From Flavobacterium chryseum (lineage in GTDB: Bacteria; Bacteroidota; Bacteroidia; Flavobacteriales; Flavobacteriaceae): DNA of 64,000 nt. Both the position numbers and the translations under genes were made by a program. Below, one piece after another: positions 8,911 through 18,218 of the stretch. Within the stretch, counting starts at the first letter, position 1. Each line of letters starts with the position of its first letter. Where the stretch lies: positions 124,001-188,000 of the forward strand of contig NZ_SNWW01000002.1 of assembly GCF_004362015.1 (NCBI RefSeq), written 5' to 3'. The notes beneath the pieces are model-generated. The model was not told where the DNA came from. It saw only the letters and a list, made by a program, of their open reading frames with translations, and did no database searches.

Positions 8911-8943
8911 AAAAATGCCAGATCGTTTGATCTGGCATTTTTT
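8911..8943. terminator. Bidirectional terminator
   Basis: A perfect 14-bp stem (AAAAATGCCAGATC at 8911-8924 with its complement at 8929-8942), loop GTTT, is flanked by A- and T-runs. It lies between the convergent methyltransferase and glucanase genes and can serve both. Confidence 0.9.
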
Positions 8944-8966
8944 TGTTGTTTTATTATTGTAATTGA

Positions 8967-11912
8967 TTACTTAACAATCAGTTTTTTAGAAACATTTAAA
9001 ACATTAGAATTAATGGTAACAACATATATTCCTGAAGCTAAATTATGATTGATTTTTGCAGATGCATTTAATTTTTTCACCAAAACCTTTCTTCCATTAA
9101 TATCAGTAACAGTTATTGTTGCCTCCTCACCTGCTTTTAGTTCCGGTAAATCAATATTGAATTCATTATTGATTGATGGGTTCGGATAAATACTAACTGC
9201 AATGCTATTCTCTGTTACGTCTGCTTCATTAACAGTAACTTTTTTTGCTGTAGAAGTAGTTTGAAATTGCCATTGTGCACTTTCCCAGTTGTTTTGTCCT
9301 CCGGCATATTGAGCAGAACCGTTGAGGTTTTCAATATGAATCATACTGCCCGTTTGCCATCTGTTTTTAATTCTTACCCAAGTACCATCAACATTTTCGT
9401 TCGACCATTGTGCACTCCACCAACCAGATGATCCTGCAGTACATTGTACCGCTCCTGTTAAGTTTTCAATATGCATTATATCTCCCGTGCCTACATTTTT
9501 TAATATAAAATAGGTCGCATCAACGGCTACTTTTTCCCATTTGTAATTATTGTTTACAACAGTTGCACCATATCCTACATTCGCACCGGCATCATACAAA
9601 TAATTATTTGTCCATTTATTTTTAATCGTAAAATAGTTTCCGGTTGCCGTAGTTACCGTAATTGCAGCCGTACTTGTTTTATTTCCATCTGCAGTTGTTA
9701 CTGTAATTGTTGCAGTTCCGTTTGAAATGGCTGTTACTAAACCTGAAGCATTAACCGTTGCTACGGCAGTATTGTTTGAACTATAACTAACAGCTTTATT
9801 AGTGGCATTAGACGGTAGAACAGTGGGTGTTAATTGTTGTGTTGCACCTACTGCTAATGATGCTGAGGTTGGATTTAAACTCACACTTGTTACTGGAACA
9901 TTTGATGAATTTACCGTAATTGCAGCAGTTGCTGTTTTATTGCCGTCCTGAGTTGTTACTGTAATTGTTGCCGTTCCCGAAGCAATGGCAGTAACTAAAC
10001 CCGAAGAATTGACGGTTGCGACCCCAGTATTGTTAGAACTATAACTTACCGTTTTGTTGGTAGCATTGGCCGGAGCAACTGTTGGCGTTAATTGTTGCGT
10101 TGCACCAACACTTAAAGTAGCTGTTGTTGGTGAAAGTGTTACTCCTGTAACGGCAACTGATGTAGTTGAACAGTTAGAACTTTGTGTCCATGAAAATGAA
10201 CCAATTGCACTGATTTCTTCATTTACTGTAGCATTACCGCCTCTGTTGGAATAATTCATGTTACAATACGTTCCATTTCCGCTGGGAGAGCCTGCTATAA
10301 GTACAAAAAAACCTCTGCCCCAATTTCTGTTCAATGCATTATTGTTTGGAAATTCCTTCCCTGTTCCATTAACCGTTATGTCTTTAAAACTAAGATTATA
10401 AATACCATCTCCTGATCTTTTGCTTATCGAAATCGCATCATTTCTTGAATCTATAATATCGATATTATAAAGCTGAACATTTTTAACCTGAGATCCGGCA
10501 TTAGTAGCACTGAAAATATCTACCGCCGCTACAGGATTATTATAAGTATCATTAAAAGTTCCGCATGTTGTTACCGTGATATCGTGAATTTCGTGCATAC
10601 CATCATTGTTAAATGGCGCTCCGGGAAAATTATTACTAACTCTGATACCCGCTTCCAGATTATCTTTTATAATTAAATTGTAAGCTTTGTTGTTTTTTCC
10701 GCCGTAAATAGCAAGACCACAGGCACGCCAGCAGTTTTCTGAGGTATTATATCTAAAGGTATTATTGATACATTCCAATCCGTCTGCAGACCAAATTGCC
10801 TGATCATCATCGCCATTATTTCTAAAACTGCAGTGCTCTACAATCGAATTTGCTGTTCCTTTGCACAGGTTAATTCCATCGGCATAATTATTTCTAAAAC
10901 GACAATGCGATACTGTAAATCCATCAGCAATTGCAGGTCCTCCAGTATTGTATTGTGCAATCCAGGCTCCACATTCAAAGTGTTCAGCCCAAATATTTTT
11001 TACTGTCGAACCAGCTGTGAAAACTCCATTGATAGCTTTATAAGAATTGCTTCTTGAAGCCGAATTGGTTGTTAAGTAAAGATCGCTGAATGAAATGTTA
11101 CTTGCATTGGCACGCAATCCTCCATTTAAGCTGGTAGTATTGGTGAAATTAATTTGAGTATACCACATTCCGGCACCAATTAATGAAGTATTGGCAACAC
11201 CAAAATACAATTCACGGTTAACATTGTAAACTCCAACCGGAATAAATATTTTTTTACCGCCGTTCGCATCAATAAAGATCTGAAGATCGCTTCCGTTTCC
11301 TGTATACGTTACTGAACCGGCCGGAGCACTAACACTTGTTGGAATGGGTTCCATCTCTGCAAAATCCAAATGAACATTTCCTGATTCTCTTACTAATCTT
11401 AATGTTCCGGATGCCGCTATTTTACTGGGAAGTTTATAACGAACTTCGTCAAATCGCATTCTTGGGTTTTGATTGGTAATTCCGTTATTATTTGGATTTC
11501 CGTTACTCCACAAATATTCCCAAGACCAAGTTGAAGTTACTGTTAGCGTTGTAATTTTTGTGCTTCCATTATACACGCCCAAAGTTGCACTTTGTCCGTC
11601 AGGAACGCTATAACGAATTACAAGTCCGTCTGCAGCTTCTGTAAGCGTCCATTGAACTGTAGCATTGGTTGCAGACATATTTACACATTGCTGATTTGAT
11701 GCTTCTGATTGAAGATCAGCCTGAATATATGATTTGGAAGTAACTGTAGCGCCATTTGATAATTGGCCTAAGTTTGCTTCATACCTTTTATACGGCGCAT
11801 CATAATAACCGCGCTGTGCATATAAATTGGAAGTAAAAAGAGCGAAAAAGAGCCAAATTATATAGCAATACCTGTCTCTTTTTAAAAAAGTAAAATGTAA
11901 TTGATTGTTCAT
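8967..11912 (-). CDS. Secreted GH87-type alpha-1,3-glucanase with Big_2, ricin-like and T9SS domains
   Basis: The 981-residue protein has a signal peptide ending LFTSNLYAQ (about residue 33). An N-terminal CBM35/discoidin-like sandwich (about 40-195, GNVHLDFAEMEPIPT) is followed by a right-handed beta-helix (about 200-580). ADGIN (D345) and GDDDQ (D368, D369) have the same spacing as the three catalytic Asp of GH87 alpha-1,3-glucanases such as Bacillus circulans Agl-KA. Two Big_2 domains follow (about 584-668 and 670-753), then a ricin-type beta-trefoil (about 757-890). The tail, SIYPNPS...INGRKV...ASGIYVV...KKLIVK, is a type A T9SS sorting signal. It probably cleaves alpha-1,3-glucan at or outside the cell surface. 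Confidence 0.85.
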   Translation of the reverse strand: MNNQLHFTFLKRDRYCYIIWLFFALFTSNLYAQRGYYDAPYKRYEANLGQLSNGATVTSKSYIQADLQSEASNQQCVNMSATNATVQWTLTEAADGLVIRYSVPDGQSATLGVYNGSTKITTLTVTSTWSWEYLWSNGNPNNNGITNQNPRMRFDEVRYKLPSKIAASGTLRLVRESGNVHLDFAEMEPIPTSVSAPAGSVTYTGNGSDLQIFIDANGGKKIFIPVGVYNVNRELYFGVANTSLIGAGMWYTQINFTNTTSLNGGLRANASNISFSDLYLTTNSASRSNSYKAINGVFTAGSTVKNIWAEHFECGAWIAQYNTGGPAIADGFTVSHCRFRNNYADGINLCKGTANSIVEHCSFRNNGDDDQAIWSADGLECINNTFRYNTSENCWRACGLAIYGGKNNKAYNLIIKDNLEAGIRVSNNFPGAPFNNDGMHEIHDITVTTCGTFNDTYNNPVAAVDIFSATNAGSQVKNVQLYNIDIIDSRNDAISISKRSGDGIYNLSFKDITVNGTGKEFPNNNALNRNWGRGFFVLIAGSPSGNGTYCNMNYSNRGGNATVNEEISAIGSFSWTQSSNCSTTSVAVTGVTLSPTTATLSVGATQQLTPTVAPANATNKTVSYSSNNTGVATVNSSGLVTAIASGTATITVTTQDGNKTATAAITVNSSNVPVTSVSLNPTSASLAVGATQQLTPTVLPSNATNKAVSYSSNNTAVATVNASGLVTAISNGTATITVTTADGNKTSTAAITVTTATGNYFTIKNKWTNNYLYDAGANVGYGATVVNNNYKWEKVAVDATYFILKNVGTGDIMHIENLTGAVQCTAGSSGWWSAQWSNENVDGTWVRIKNRWQTGSMIHIENLNGSAQYAGGQNNWESAQWQFQTTSTAKKVTVNEADVTENSIAVSIYPNPSINNEFNIDLPELKAGEEATITVTDINGRKVLVKKLNASAKINHNLASGIYVVTINSNVLNVSKKLIVK
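9653..10154 (-). repeat. Tandem DNA repeat encoding two Big_2 domains
   Basis: Two consecutive units of 258 bp (86 codons) encode near-identical immunoglobulin-like modules, each with VGATQQLTPTV, YSSNN and ATITVTT. For example, TTACCGTA occurs at 9653-9660 and again at 9911-9918. The high nucleotide identity suggests recent duplication or gene conversion. Confidence 0.8.
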
Positions 11913-12012
11913 AATTTTAGTTTTTAATTAGTTTGTTCCTACAAAAAGGAGATAACGAAACTAGACTTAAAAAATAAACTAAAGAAAAGATGTGTTAAAA
12001 ATCAAGATTTAT

Positions 12013-12028
12013 ACAACGATTTCGTTGT
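12013..12028. promoter_or_regulatory. 16-bp palindrome upstream of the glucanase gene
   Basis: ACAACGA and TCGTTGT form a perfect inverted repeat with a 2-bp centre. It is relatively GC-rich within very AT-rich surroundings and lies where an operator for the glucanase gene could be. The binding protein is unknown. Confidence 0.35.
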
Positions 12029-12238
12029 TTTAAATATTTGACAATCAATGTTTTAAATTTTTACAATAAATAAAAAATCAAGAATAAATATAGATAAGAA
12101 ATTAGTAATCTAAGGCAGATATAATAAGAATATTAAAAAATTTGATATCAATTATTCCATATTCTCTTTTTATAAGCAAAAGTTTAATACATTATCACAG
12201 GATAAAAAACTTATTAAAAAGAGTTGAGAGTATAAATG

Positions 12239-12271
12239 AAAACGTCTCAAATTCTAAATTTGAGACGTTTT
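12239..12271. terminator. Terminator hairpin after the small acidic gene
   Basis: AAAACGTCTCAAATT (12239-12253) and its exact complement (12257-12271) form a 15-bp stem with a 3-nt loop. It lies directly after the stop of the minus-strand gene ending at 12278. The T-run is better on the plus strand. Confidence 0.7.
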
Positions 12272-12277
12272 TATTTG

Positions 12278-12472
12278 TTATTTTTTTTCTTCATTATTTA
12301 GCTTGTCATCCAAATCAGGTTCTTTACCTTTAAATTTGTGCGTGTCAACATCATAATTTTCATCGTTTGTTAAAACTTCATCATGATCTTTATATTGATG
12401 TTTTCTCATGTCACTTCGATTATCAGAACCACTTTTCTTAGTGCTATTCTGATTTTGATTATTTGTGTTCAT
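12278..12472 (-). CDS. Small hydrophilic disordered protein (64 aa)
   Basis: The 64-residue product (MNTNNQNQNSTKKSGSDNRS...) is made almost wholly of polar and charged residues, has no hydrophobic core, and is rich in N, D, K and E. A terminator hairpin lies immediately downstream. This supports a real gene. Two further small, very polar, presumably disordered proteins occur in this window (23713, 31565), which suggests a lineage-specific class of stress-type proteins. No family or function is recognised. Confidence 0.55.
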   Translation of the reverse strand: MNTNNQNQNSTKKSGSDNRSDMRKHQYKDHDEVLTNDENYDVDTHKFKGKEPDLDDKLNNEEKK

Positions 12473-12615
12473 AATTATAAGTTTTAAATTTCTAATAAAA
12501 TTAATGGAATTATAAAAATGAACGCTTATAGAATCTTTTGTAAAAGTTATAAAATACCACTAAGATATTTATAAATGATTGTATAAATCTCATAGTAAAT
12601 CCTTTTCTAAAAAGC

Positions 12616-12648
12616 TTGAATTTCAATAAATTATTAAAAATATTTTTG
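12616..12648 (+). promoter_or_regulatory. Promoter for the DUF763 gene
   Basis: TTG at 12616-12618 and TATTTTTG at 12641-12648 are 22 bp apart. A second TATTTTTG follows at 12651-12658. The start codon is at 12676, giving a short leader. Confidence 0.5.
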
Positions 12649-12675
12649 CCTATTTTTGTATAAATACAAACTCAG

Positions 12676-13896
12676 ATGAAACGTTCCGGCACAGCAGATC
12701 TCCCATTACATTACGGACATGTTCCGTTATGGCTAGCCGAACGAATGTCTAAACTTGGTTTTGCAATTGTAGAAACGATTGCAATGGAATTTTCTACTTC
12801 TGAAGTAATCAGCAAACTAAGCAATCCTTTTTGGTTTCAAAGTTTTGGCGCTGTAATGGGAATGGACTGGCATTCATCCGGAATTACAACTTCTGTTCTT
12901 GGCGCCTTAAAAAAGTCTGTAAACCCGCATTCAAAAGAACTCGGAATATATATCTGCGGAGGTAAAGGCAAACATTCGATGCTTACGCCACAAGAACTTC
13001 TGTTTGTAGGTGAAAAAACAGGACTTGACGGTAATAATCTCGCCAATTGCAGCAGACTTACGGCTAAAGTAGATAACACCGCCATTCAGGACGGATTTCA
13101 GTTGTACCAGCATAATTTTATTGTTGATAATAAAGGGCAATGGGCTGTTATTCAGCAAGGAATGAACCCTAACTCTAAAACTGCGCGACGATACCATTGG
13201 CATTCAGCAGATTTAAAGTCTTTTATAAATGAACCTCATACGTTTATTTACGGCGAAAATCAAGGTACTATTTTAAACCTTACTGCTGAGGCAGCTACAA
13301 AATCAAGAGAAGGTATTTTAGAATTATCGAAAGAATCTCCAACAAAAATCATGAAAGAAATGCAGTATCTTTCTATGCCAGCACATCATGATATTAGAAT
13401 GGAAGATGTTAACATGAAAAGACTGGGCGCAATGCTCTGGGCAACGCATGAAAATAAACCGGAAGATTTTGAAGAACTTTTGCTTTTAAAAGGAATGGGA
13501 CCAAGAGCTTTGCAGTCATTAGCACTGGTTAGCGAAATAATTTACGGTACTCCTACCCGATTTGAAGATCCAGCACGTTTTTCATTTGCTCACGGAGGAA
13601 AAGACGGGCATCCGTTTCCTGTTCCGGTAAAAATTTATGATGAAACTATTGATACTTTACAAAGAGCCATTAATCGTGCGAAAATTGGTAATAGTGATAA
13701 AATAAATGCTATTCAGAAATTATCTGAAATCTCAAGAAAAGCCGAAGAAAGTTTTACGCCCAATACTAACTTTGATGCGCTGATTCAAAGAGAACGGGAT
13801 GAATCACACCAATATGGCGGAAGAACTATTTTTGGAGATGCAAAGCCTCCGAAAAAAAGACCTGACAGCCCCAATAATCAACTGGAATTATTTTGA
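12676..13896 (+). CDS. DUF763 domain protein
   Basis: This 406-residue protein matches the DUF763 family (COG1415) along its length: it starts MKRSGTADLPLHYGHVP, contains GVMGMDWHSSG-like and CGGKGKHS segments, and has RFSFAHGGKDGHPFPVP near the C-terminus. The family is widespread in archaea and scattered bacteria. A late helix-hairpin-helix-like stretch (LLLLKGMGPRALQSLALVSE) suggests DNA contact, but the biochemical role is not established. It is a single gene with its own promoter. The C-terminal 25 residues are charged and proline-rich. Confidence 0.85.
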   Translation: MKRSGTADLPLHYGHVPLWLAERMSKLGFAIVETIAMEFSTSEVISKLSNPFWFQSFGAVMGMDWHSSGITTSVLGALKKSVNPHSKELGIYICGGKGKHSMLTPQELLFVGEKTGLDGNNLANCSRLTAKVDNTAIQDGFQLYQHNFIVDNKGQWAVIQQGMNPNSKTARRYHWHSADLKSFINEPHTFIYGENQGTILNLTAEAATKSREGILELSKESPTKIMKEMQYLSMPAHHDIRMEDVNMKRLGAMLWATHENKPEDFEELLLLKGMGPRALQSLALVSEIIYGTPTRFEDPARFSFAHGGKDGHPFPVPVKIYDETIDTLQRAINRAKIGNSDKINAIQKLSEISRKAEESFTPNTNFDALIQRERDESHQYGGRTIFGDAKPPKKRPDSPNNQLELF

Positions 13897-13977
13897 GTTG
13901 TGTATCAATTCAATAAAATTATCATACAGCTTTTTATTTCTTAATCTAGATTAATCGACAGCTCTTGTCTATAGCTC

Positions 13978-13985
13978 TAAATTTG
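13978..13985 (+). promoter_or_regulatory. -7 element (TAAATTTG) upstream of the hydrolase gene
   Basis: An exact TAnnTTTG lies 104 bp upstream of the ATG at 14089. A TTG at 13965-13967 is too close to serve as a -33 element, so this is only a candidate. Confidence 0.35.
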
Positions 13986-14088
13986 TAAAAGAAATTAGAA
14001 ACATCCGGTACATTAAAAACTTACATTTAATTACTTACGAAGTTTGAACTTTTCTACTAAAAATTTATTAATCTAAAACCAAAATAAG

Positions 14089-14904
14089 ATGAGCACAATT
14101 ACAGTAAAAGACGGAACAGAAATTTATTACAAAGATTGGGGAACAGGACAACCAATAGTTTTTCATCATGGATGGCCTTTGTCAAGTGACGATTGGGATG
14201 CACAAATGATGTTTTTCCTTAAACAAGGTTACAGAGTTATTGCACACGATCGCCGTGGACATGGACGCTCAGGTCAAAGCTCTGAAGGAAACAATATGGA
14301 AACATATGCTGCGGACGTAGCAGAACTGACAGCTGCTCTTGACTTAAAAGATGCCATACATATCGGGCATTCTACTGGTGGTGGCGAAGTTATACGTTAT
14401 GCTGCAAAATACGGAAAAGGACGTGTTGCAAAAGCTGTAATTATTAGTGCCGTAACGCCAATAATGATTCAATCTGAAACAAATCCTGAAGGTGTGCCTT
14501 TATCTATTTTTGATGAAATTAGACAAGGTACCGGATTTAACAGAGCACAATATTTTTATGATTTCCCTATACCCTTCTACGGATGGAACCGCGAAGGAAA
14601 AACAGTTCAGGAAGGTATTAAACATAATTGGTGGCGTCAGGGAATGATGGGTTCCGTTTTAGCACATTATGAGGGAATAAAAGCTTTCTCTGAATCAGAT
14701 TTTACAGAAGATCTTAAGAGTTTAGAGATACCAGTTCTTGTTTTGCATGGAGAAGATGACCAGATAGTCCCTTTTAATCAGGCACCGAAGGCTGCTGCAC
14801 TTTTGAAAAACGGAAAATTAATTGCTTATCCAGGATTTCCTCATGGGATGCCAACGACAGAGGCAGAAACAATCAATAAAGATATTTTAGCTTTTATTAA
14901 ATAA
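14089..14904 (+). CDS. Alpha/beta hydrolase, non-heme chloroperoxidase/arylesterase type
   Basis: The 271-residue cytoplasmic protein has the features of cofactor-free haloperoxidases: an HHGWPLSSDDWD oxyanion loop, DRRGHGRSGQ, the nucleophile elbow GHSTGGGE (S95), the acid region HGEDDQIVP (D223/D224) and the catalytic PHGMP (H252). Such enzymes hydrolyse esters and can make peracids in vitro. The native substrate is unknown. Length and motif spacing are typical. No partner gene is adjacent on the same strand. Confidence 0.9.
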   Translation: MSTITVKDGTEIYYKDWGTGQPIVFHHGWPLSSDDWDAQMMFFLKQGYRVIAHDRRGHGRSGQSSEGNNMETYAADVAELTAALDLKDAIHIGHSTGGGEVIRYAAKYGKGRVAKAVIISAVTPIMIQSETNPEGVPLSIFDEIRQGTGFNRAQYFYDFPIPFYGWNREGKTVQEGIKHNWWRQGMMGSVLAHYEGIKAFSESDFTEDLKSLEIPVLVLHGEDDQIVPFNQAPKAAALLKNGKLIAYPGFPHGMPTTEAETINKDILAFIK

Positions 14905-15008
14905 TTAAAATATACAACTCTTCTAATTCAGTAAGAGTTACAAACTTAAAAGTGGACTTTTAAGTTTTATAATTATGATAATTATGTTTGTAATCTTCTC
15001 CGTAAATT

Positions 15009-18000
15009 CTAAAGTAGTTTTGTTAAGTTTATGGGGATTATGATTGAAAAAACGGAACCTTCTCCAAAATTACTTTCTGCAAAAATATCTCCTCCGTGAT
15101 TTTGCATAATTTTTTTACACATTGCTAATCCTATACCAGTTCCTTCATAATCTGATTTACTATGCAGACGTTGGAAAATATTAAAAATACGTTCGAAGTA
15201 TTCTGGTTGAAAACCAATTCCGTTATCCTTAATCTGAATTTTATAAAAAACAGCATTTAGATTTCCAGCATGAATTTTATTAATGTCAGATAGTTCTGCC
15301 GGTTCAGCAAGTATTGAAATTATTGGGTCACGGTCTTTTTTAGAGAATTTTAAAGCATTTCCAATCAAATTTCTAAACAACTGCGTCATCTGCATTGGAT
15401 TTGCATTTACAAAAGGCAATTTGTCAATATGAATTTTGGCTTTCTTTTGTTCAATTAGCAAGTCATAATCTGAAATTAAATTTGTAACGACCTCATTTAG
15501 ATCAACTTCAATATATTGTTCTTCAGATTTGGCTAATTGTGAATAATTCAGGACATCGTTTATCAGACTTCGCATTCGTGTTGCAGAATGTACAATTTTG
15601 TCTATATAATTCTGTGCACCTGCTGTTTTGTTTTCTCCCAAGCTTGATTCGAGCATTTGAGAAAAAGTACTTATTTTTCGAAGTGGTTCCTGAAGATCGT
15701 GTGAAGCTATATAGGCAAATTGAGCCAGCTCCTCATTAGACTGAAGCAATCGGCCGTTTGATTTTTCAAGATCTTCATTTGTTGTTTCCAGTTCTTCAAT
15801 TGCTGTAGCAAGCTCTTCTGTACGAATGCGTACCTCCTGTTCCAGTGCTATTTGTAATTCCTGCTGTATCGTTACATCCTGTGCCGTACCGTTCATTCGG
15901 ACTGGATTTCCGGCCAAATCAAAAACGGTTTTTCCTTGTGCATGCAGGATTCTTTTATGTCCTGTTTTGGGATGAACTACTGTATATACTTCATCATAAA
16001 CCCCACCAGATTCGGGGTTAAGCGCCCATGCTACTGCATTGGAAACTCTTTCCCTATCTTCCTCCATCAGGACAGGTATAACTTCGTTATAATCGTTATC
16101 AGCAGGATCGAATCCAAACCACTCAATAAGACGATCTGAATAGGTAAGTCCGTTGGTCGCCACATCTATACTCCATGTTCCTAATTGTGCTAATTCGACC
16201 GCACCTCTTAATCCTGCTTCGGCTTCTTCCTGCTTTTGTCTGGCATAAACCTGATCTGTAACATCAATAGCAATGCAAATTACCCCGTAAGGTTTATTAT
16301 TGTCATCAAAAAGCGGTTTATAAGTGTAGTCATAATAACCCAAATAGGATATTCCGTCTTTTACAAATTCAATGCGTTCGGCAAATACTTCATAAATTTC
16401 TCCTGTTTCTAACACATAATTATATTTTTCAAATAACTCAGTATTTTTCAATTCAGGCATCGTTTCTCCTATTGGTTTTCCTATAATCGAAGTGTCACGT
16501 CCGAATATACTCAGCATCTTTTCATTTGCTTCGCGTAAGATCATGTCTTTTCCAACATATACCAATTTTGCCACAGGAGAAGTGTAAAATATTTTACGAA
16601 TAAAATCCTGATTTTCCTGCAGTAATCGATTGGCTTTTACCTGTTCGGTAACATCTGTAGCAACATCTAAAATGGCATAGACATTTCCATTTATATCAAA
16701 CAAAGGTTTGTAGGTAAAATCAAAATATAATGTAGTTAGTTCGCCATTAATAATTATATCTGCTCGGGCGCCTTTTTGTTCGTATAATTTACCGGTTCTG
16801 TAAACCTCTTTTAGAATTTCAGGAAATGGCTGATTTATGGCTTCCGGAAAAACGTCAAGCATGTTTTTGCCAATTATTTCAGGACCTCTTCCCCAGTGGT
16901 CCATAATAATTTTGTTGGCGATTTCAATTCTCATATCCGGTCCAACATACAAACAAGTTCCTACGGGCGCTTCTTCGATTAAGGAACGGAAACGTTTTTC
17001 ACTTTCTTCGATCTTTCTTCTTACCAACCACTGTTCTGTTACATCTACAGCCATGTGCAGCACGGCAGAACTTCCTTCGGCTTCTTTAATGCAGTCATAC
17101 GAAAAATTAAAGTATCTGCGTTCCAGCTTTCCGTTAATTAATAAATCAACCGGCTGTTCATCACCTCTAAAAGGTATGCCTGTTTTTTGAACATCGATAA
17201 CAATTTGTATTGCCTGCTGATCGACGAGCTCAGGCAGCGTTTCAATCATTTTTTTGCCCAAAACTTCATCTGCAGATTTTTTGTTCATAAACTGCAGCAT
17301 CGGTTTATTGATGCTTTCGATAACCACATCTTCGCCTCTGGAAAGCAACATGGCAACTGGTGCCTGCTCAATCATGTTTCGAAAACGGGTTTCGCTTTGC
17401 TGAAGTTTTTCCTCAGCTCTTTTTATTTCAGTGATATCACGGGTTGTTCCGGTAACAGCCTCTACTTCTCCCTTCTCATTAAAAACCGGCGCAAAAATGT
17501 AATCGTAAACGCGGCTTCCTAATTCAGCATGCGGAAAAGATACAGTTCCTCTGACCGTTTTTTTGGTTGCAACCACTTCATCAATTTCCCTTTCGTGCAT
17601 TTGGGCATGCCATTCTTCGTAGCCGTTTTCTCTTAGGCCTTTTCCAACAGCATCACTTTCTGATTTACCCCACATTGTTAGCAATGCTTTATTCGCATAT
17701 GTAAATTTGTAGTCCAGGTCAAAAGCATAAACTAAATCGGGTGTGTTGTTTATAATAGCATCGTGACGGCGTTTTTGTTTCTCGGCATCAGCAAGTGTAG
17801 TGTTAAGGTTGAGTTCTGATTGCTTTTTATCTGTAATGTCTGTTGTGTTTACGACAAGTAGTTCATCTTGCTTTATAGCAGTAAATTGGAACCAGTTTTT
17901 TAAGTTTTCAGCTGAGTATGAGCATTCAAAATTTGTAGTAACACCAGTCTCAGCAACCTCGATAATTTTTTCAAGAATACCACTTTCCTTCACCATTGGA

Positions 18001-18218
18001 AAAACTTCACTGTAAAGTTTTCCATTATATTCTCTATCTCCAATTGTATTAATTGCGCAGGTGTTAAGTAAAAGTATCGAAAAATCTTCTACTCTGCCTT
18101 TGTCATTAATTACAGACTGTAGTACAGCAATACTATCTGAACAAGAGTCAAGAATGGTTTGAAAAAGGTTACTATTTTCTATTAACTTCATTGGGGCGTA
18201 TATCTTTAAAAAAAGCAT
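15009..18218 (-). CDS. Multi-PAS sensor histidine kinase (orphan)
   Basis: The 1069-residue protein has six consecutive PAS/PAC modules (about residues 15-815), several closing with DVTEQ or DITEI. A coiled linker follows, then a HisKA domain with the phospho-acceptor ASHDLQEPLRKI (H840), and a HATPase domain with NLIGNALKFSKK, DNGIGF and GTGIGLAMCKKI. There is no membrane segment or receiver, so it is a soluble hybrid-free kinase, similar in its catalytic core to phytochrome-type kinases. No response regulator lies nearby. A start at ATG 18191 (M10) is equally plausible. Confidence 0.9.
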   Translation of the reverse strand: MLFLKIYAPMKLIENSNLFQTILDSCSDSIAVLQSVINDKGRVEDFSILLLNTCAINTIGDREYNGKLYSEVFPMVKESGILEKIIEVAETGVTTNFECSYSAENLKNWFQFTAIKQDELLVVNTTDITDKKQSELNLNTTLADAEKQKRRHDAIINNTPDLVYAFDLDYKFTYANKALLTMWGKSESDAVGKGLRENGYEEWHAQMHEREIDEVVATKKTVRGTVSFPHAELGSRVYDYIFAPVFNEKGEVEAVTGTTRDITEIKRAEEKLQQSETRFRNMIEQAPVAMLLSRGEDVVIESINKPMLQFMNKKSADEVLGKKMIETLPELVDQQAIQIVIDVQKTGIPFRGDEQPVDLLINGKLERRYFNFSYDCIKEAEGSSAVLHMAVDVTEQWLVRRKIEESEKRFRSLIEEAPVGTCLYVGPDMRIEIANKIIMDHWGRGPEIIGKNMLDVFPEAINQPFPEILKEVYRTGKLYEQKGARADIIINGELTTLYFDFTYKPLFDINGNVYAILDVATDVTEQVKANRLLQENQDFIRKIFYTSPVAKLVYVGKDMILREANEKMLSIFGRDTSIIGKPIGETMPELKNTELFEKYNYVLETGEIYEVFAERIEFVKDGISYLGYYDYTYKPLFDDNNKPYGVICIAIDVTDQVYARQKQEEAEAGLRGAVELAQLGTWSIDVATNGLTYSDRLIEWFGFDPADNDYNEVIPVLMEEDRERVSNAVAWALNPESGGVYDEVYTVVHPKTGHKRILHAQGKTVFDLAGNPVRMNGTAQDVTIQQELQIALEQEVRIRTEELATAIEELETTNEDLEKSNGRLLQSNEELAQFAYIASHDLQEPLRKISTFSQMLESSLGENKTAGAQNYIDKIVHSATRMRSLINDVLNYSQLAKSEEQYIEVDLNEVVTNLISDYDLLIEQKKAKIHIDKLPFVNANPMQMTQLFRNLIGNALKFSKKDRDPIISILAEPAELSDINKIHAGNLNAVFYKIQIKDNGIGFQPEYFERIFNIFQRLHSKSDYEGTGIGLAMCKKIMQNHGGDIFAESNFGEGSVFSIIIPINLTKLL

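Larger units (their letters stand above)
11913..12277. other. Intergenic region upstream of the glucanase
   Basis: The 365-bp AT-rich stretch holds one clear palindrome, ACAACGA-TT-TCGTTGT at 12013-12028, about 100 bp before the glucanase ATG, and the terminator at 12239. No exact TAnnTTTG element facing the glucanase with a partnered TTG was found. No credible open frame is present. Confidence 0.5.
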
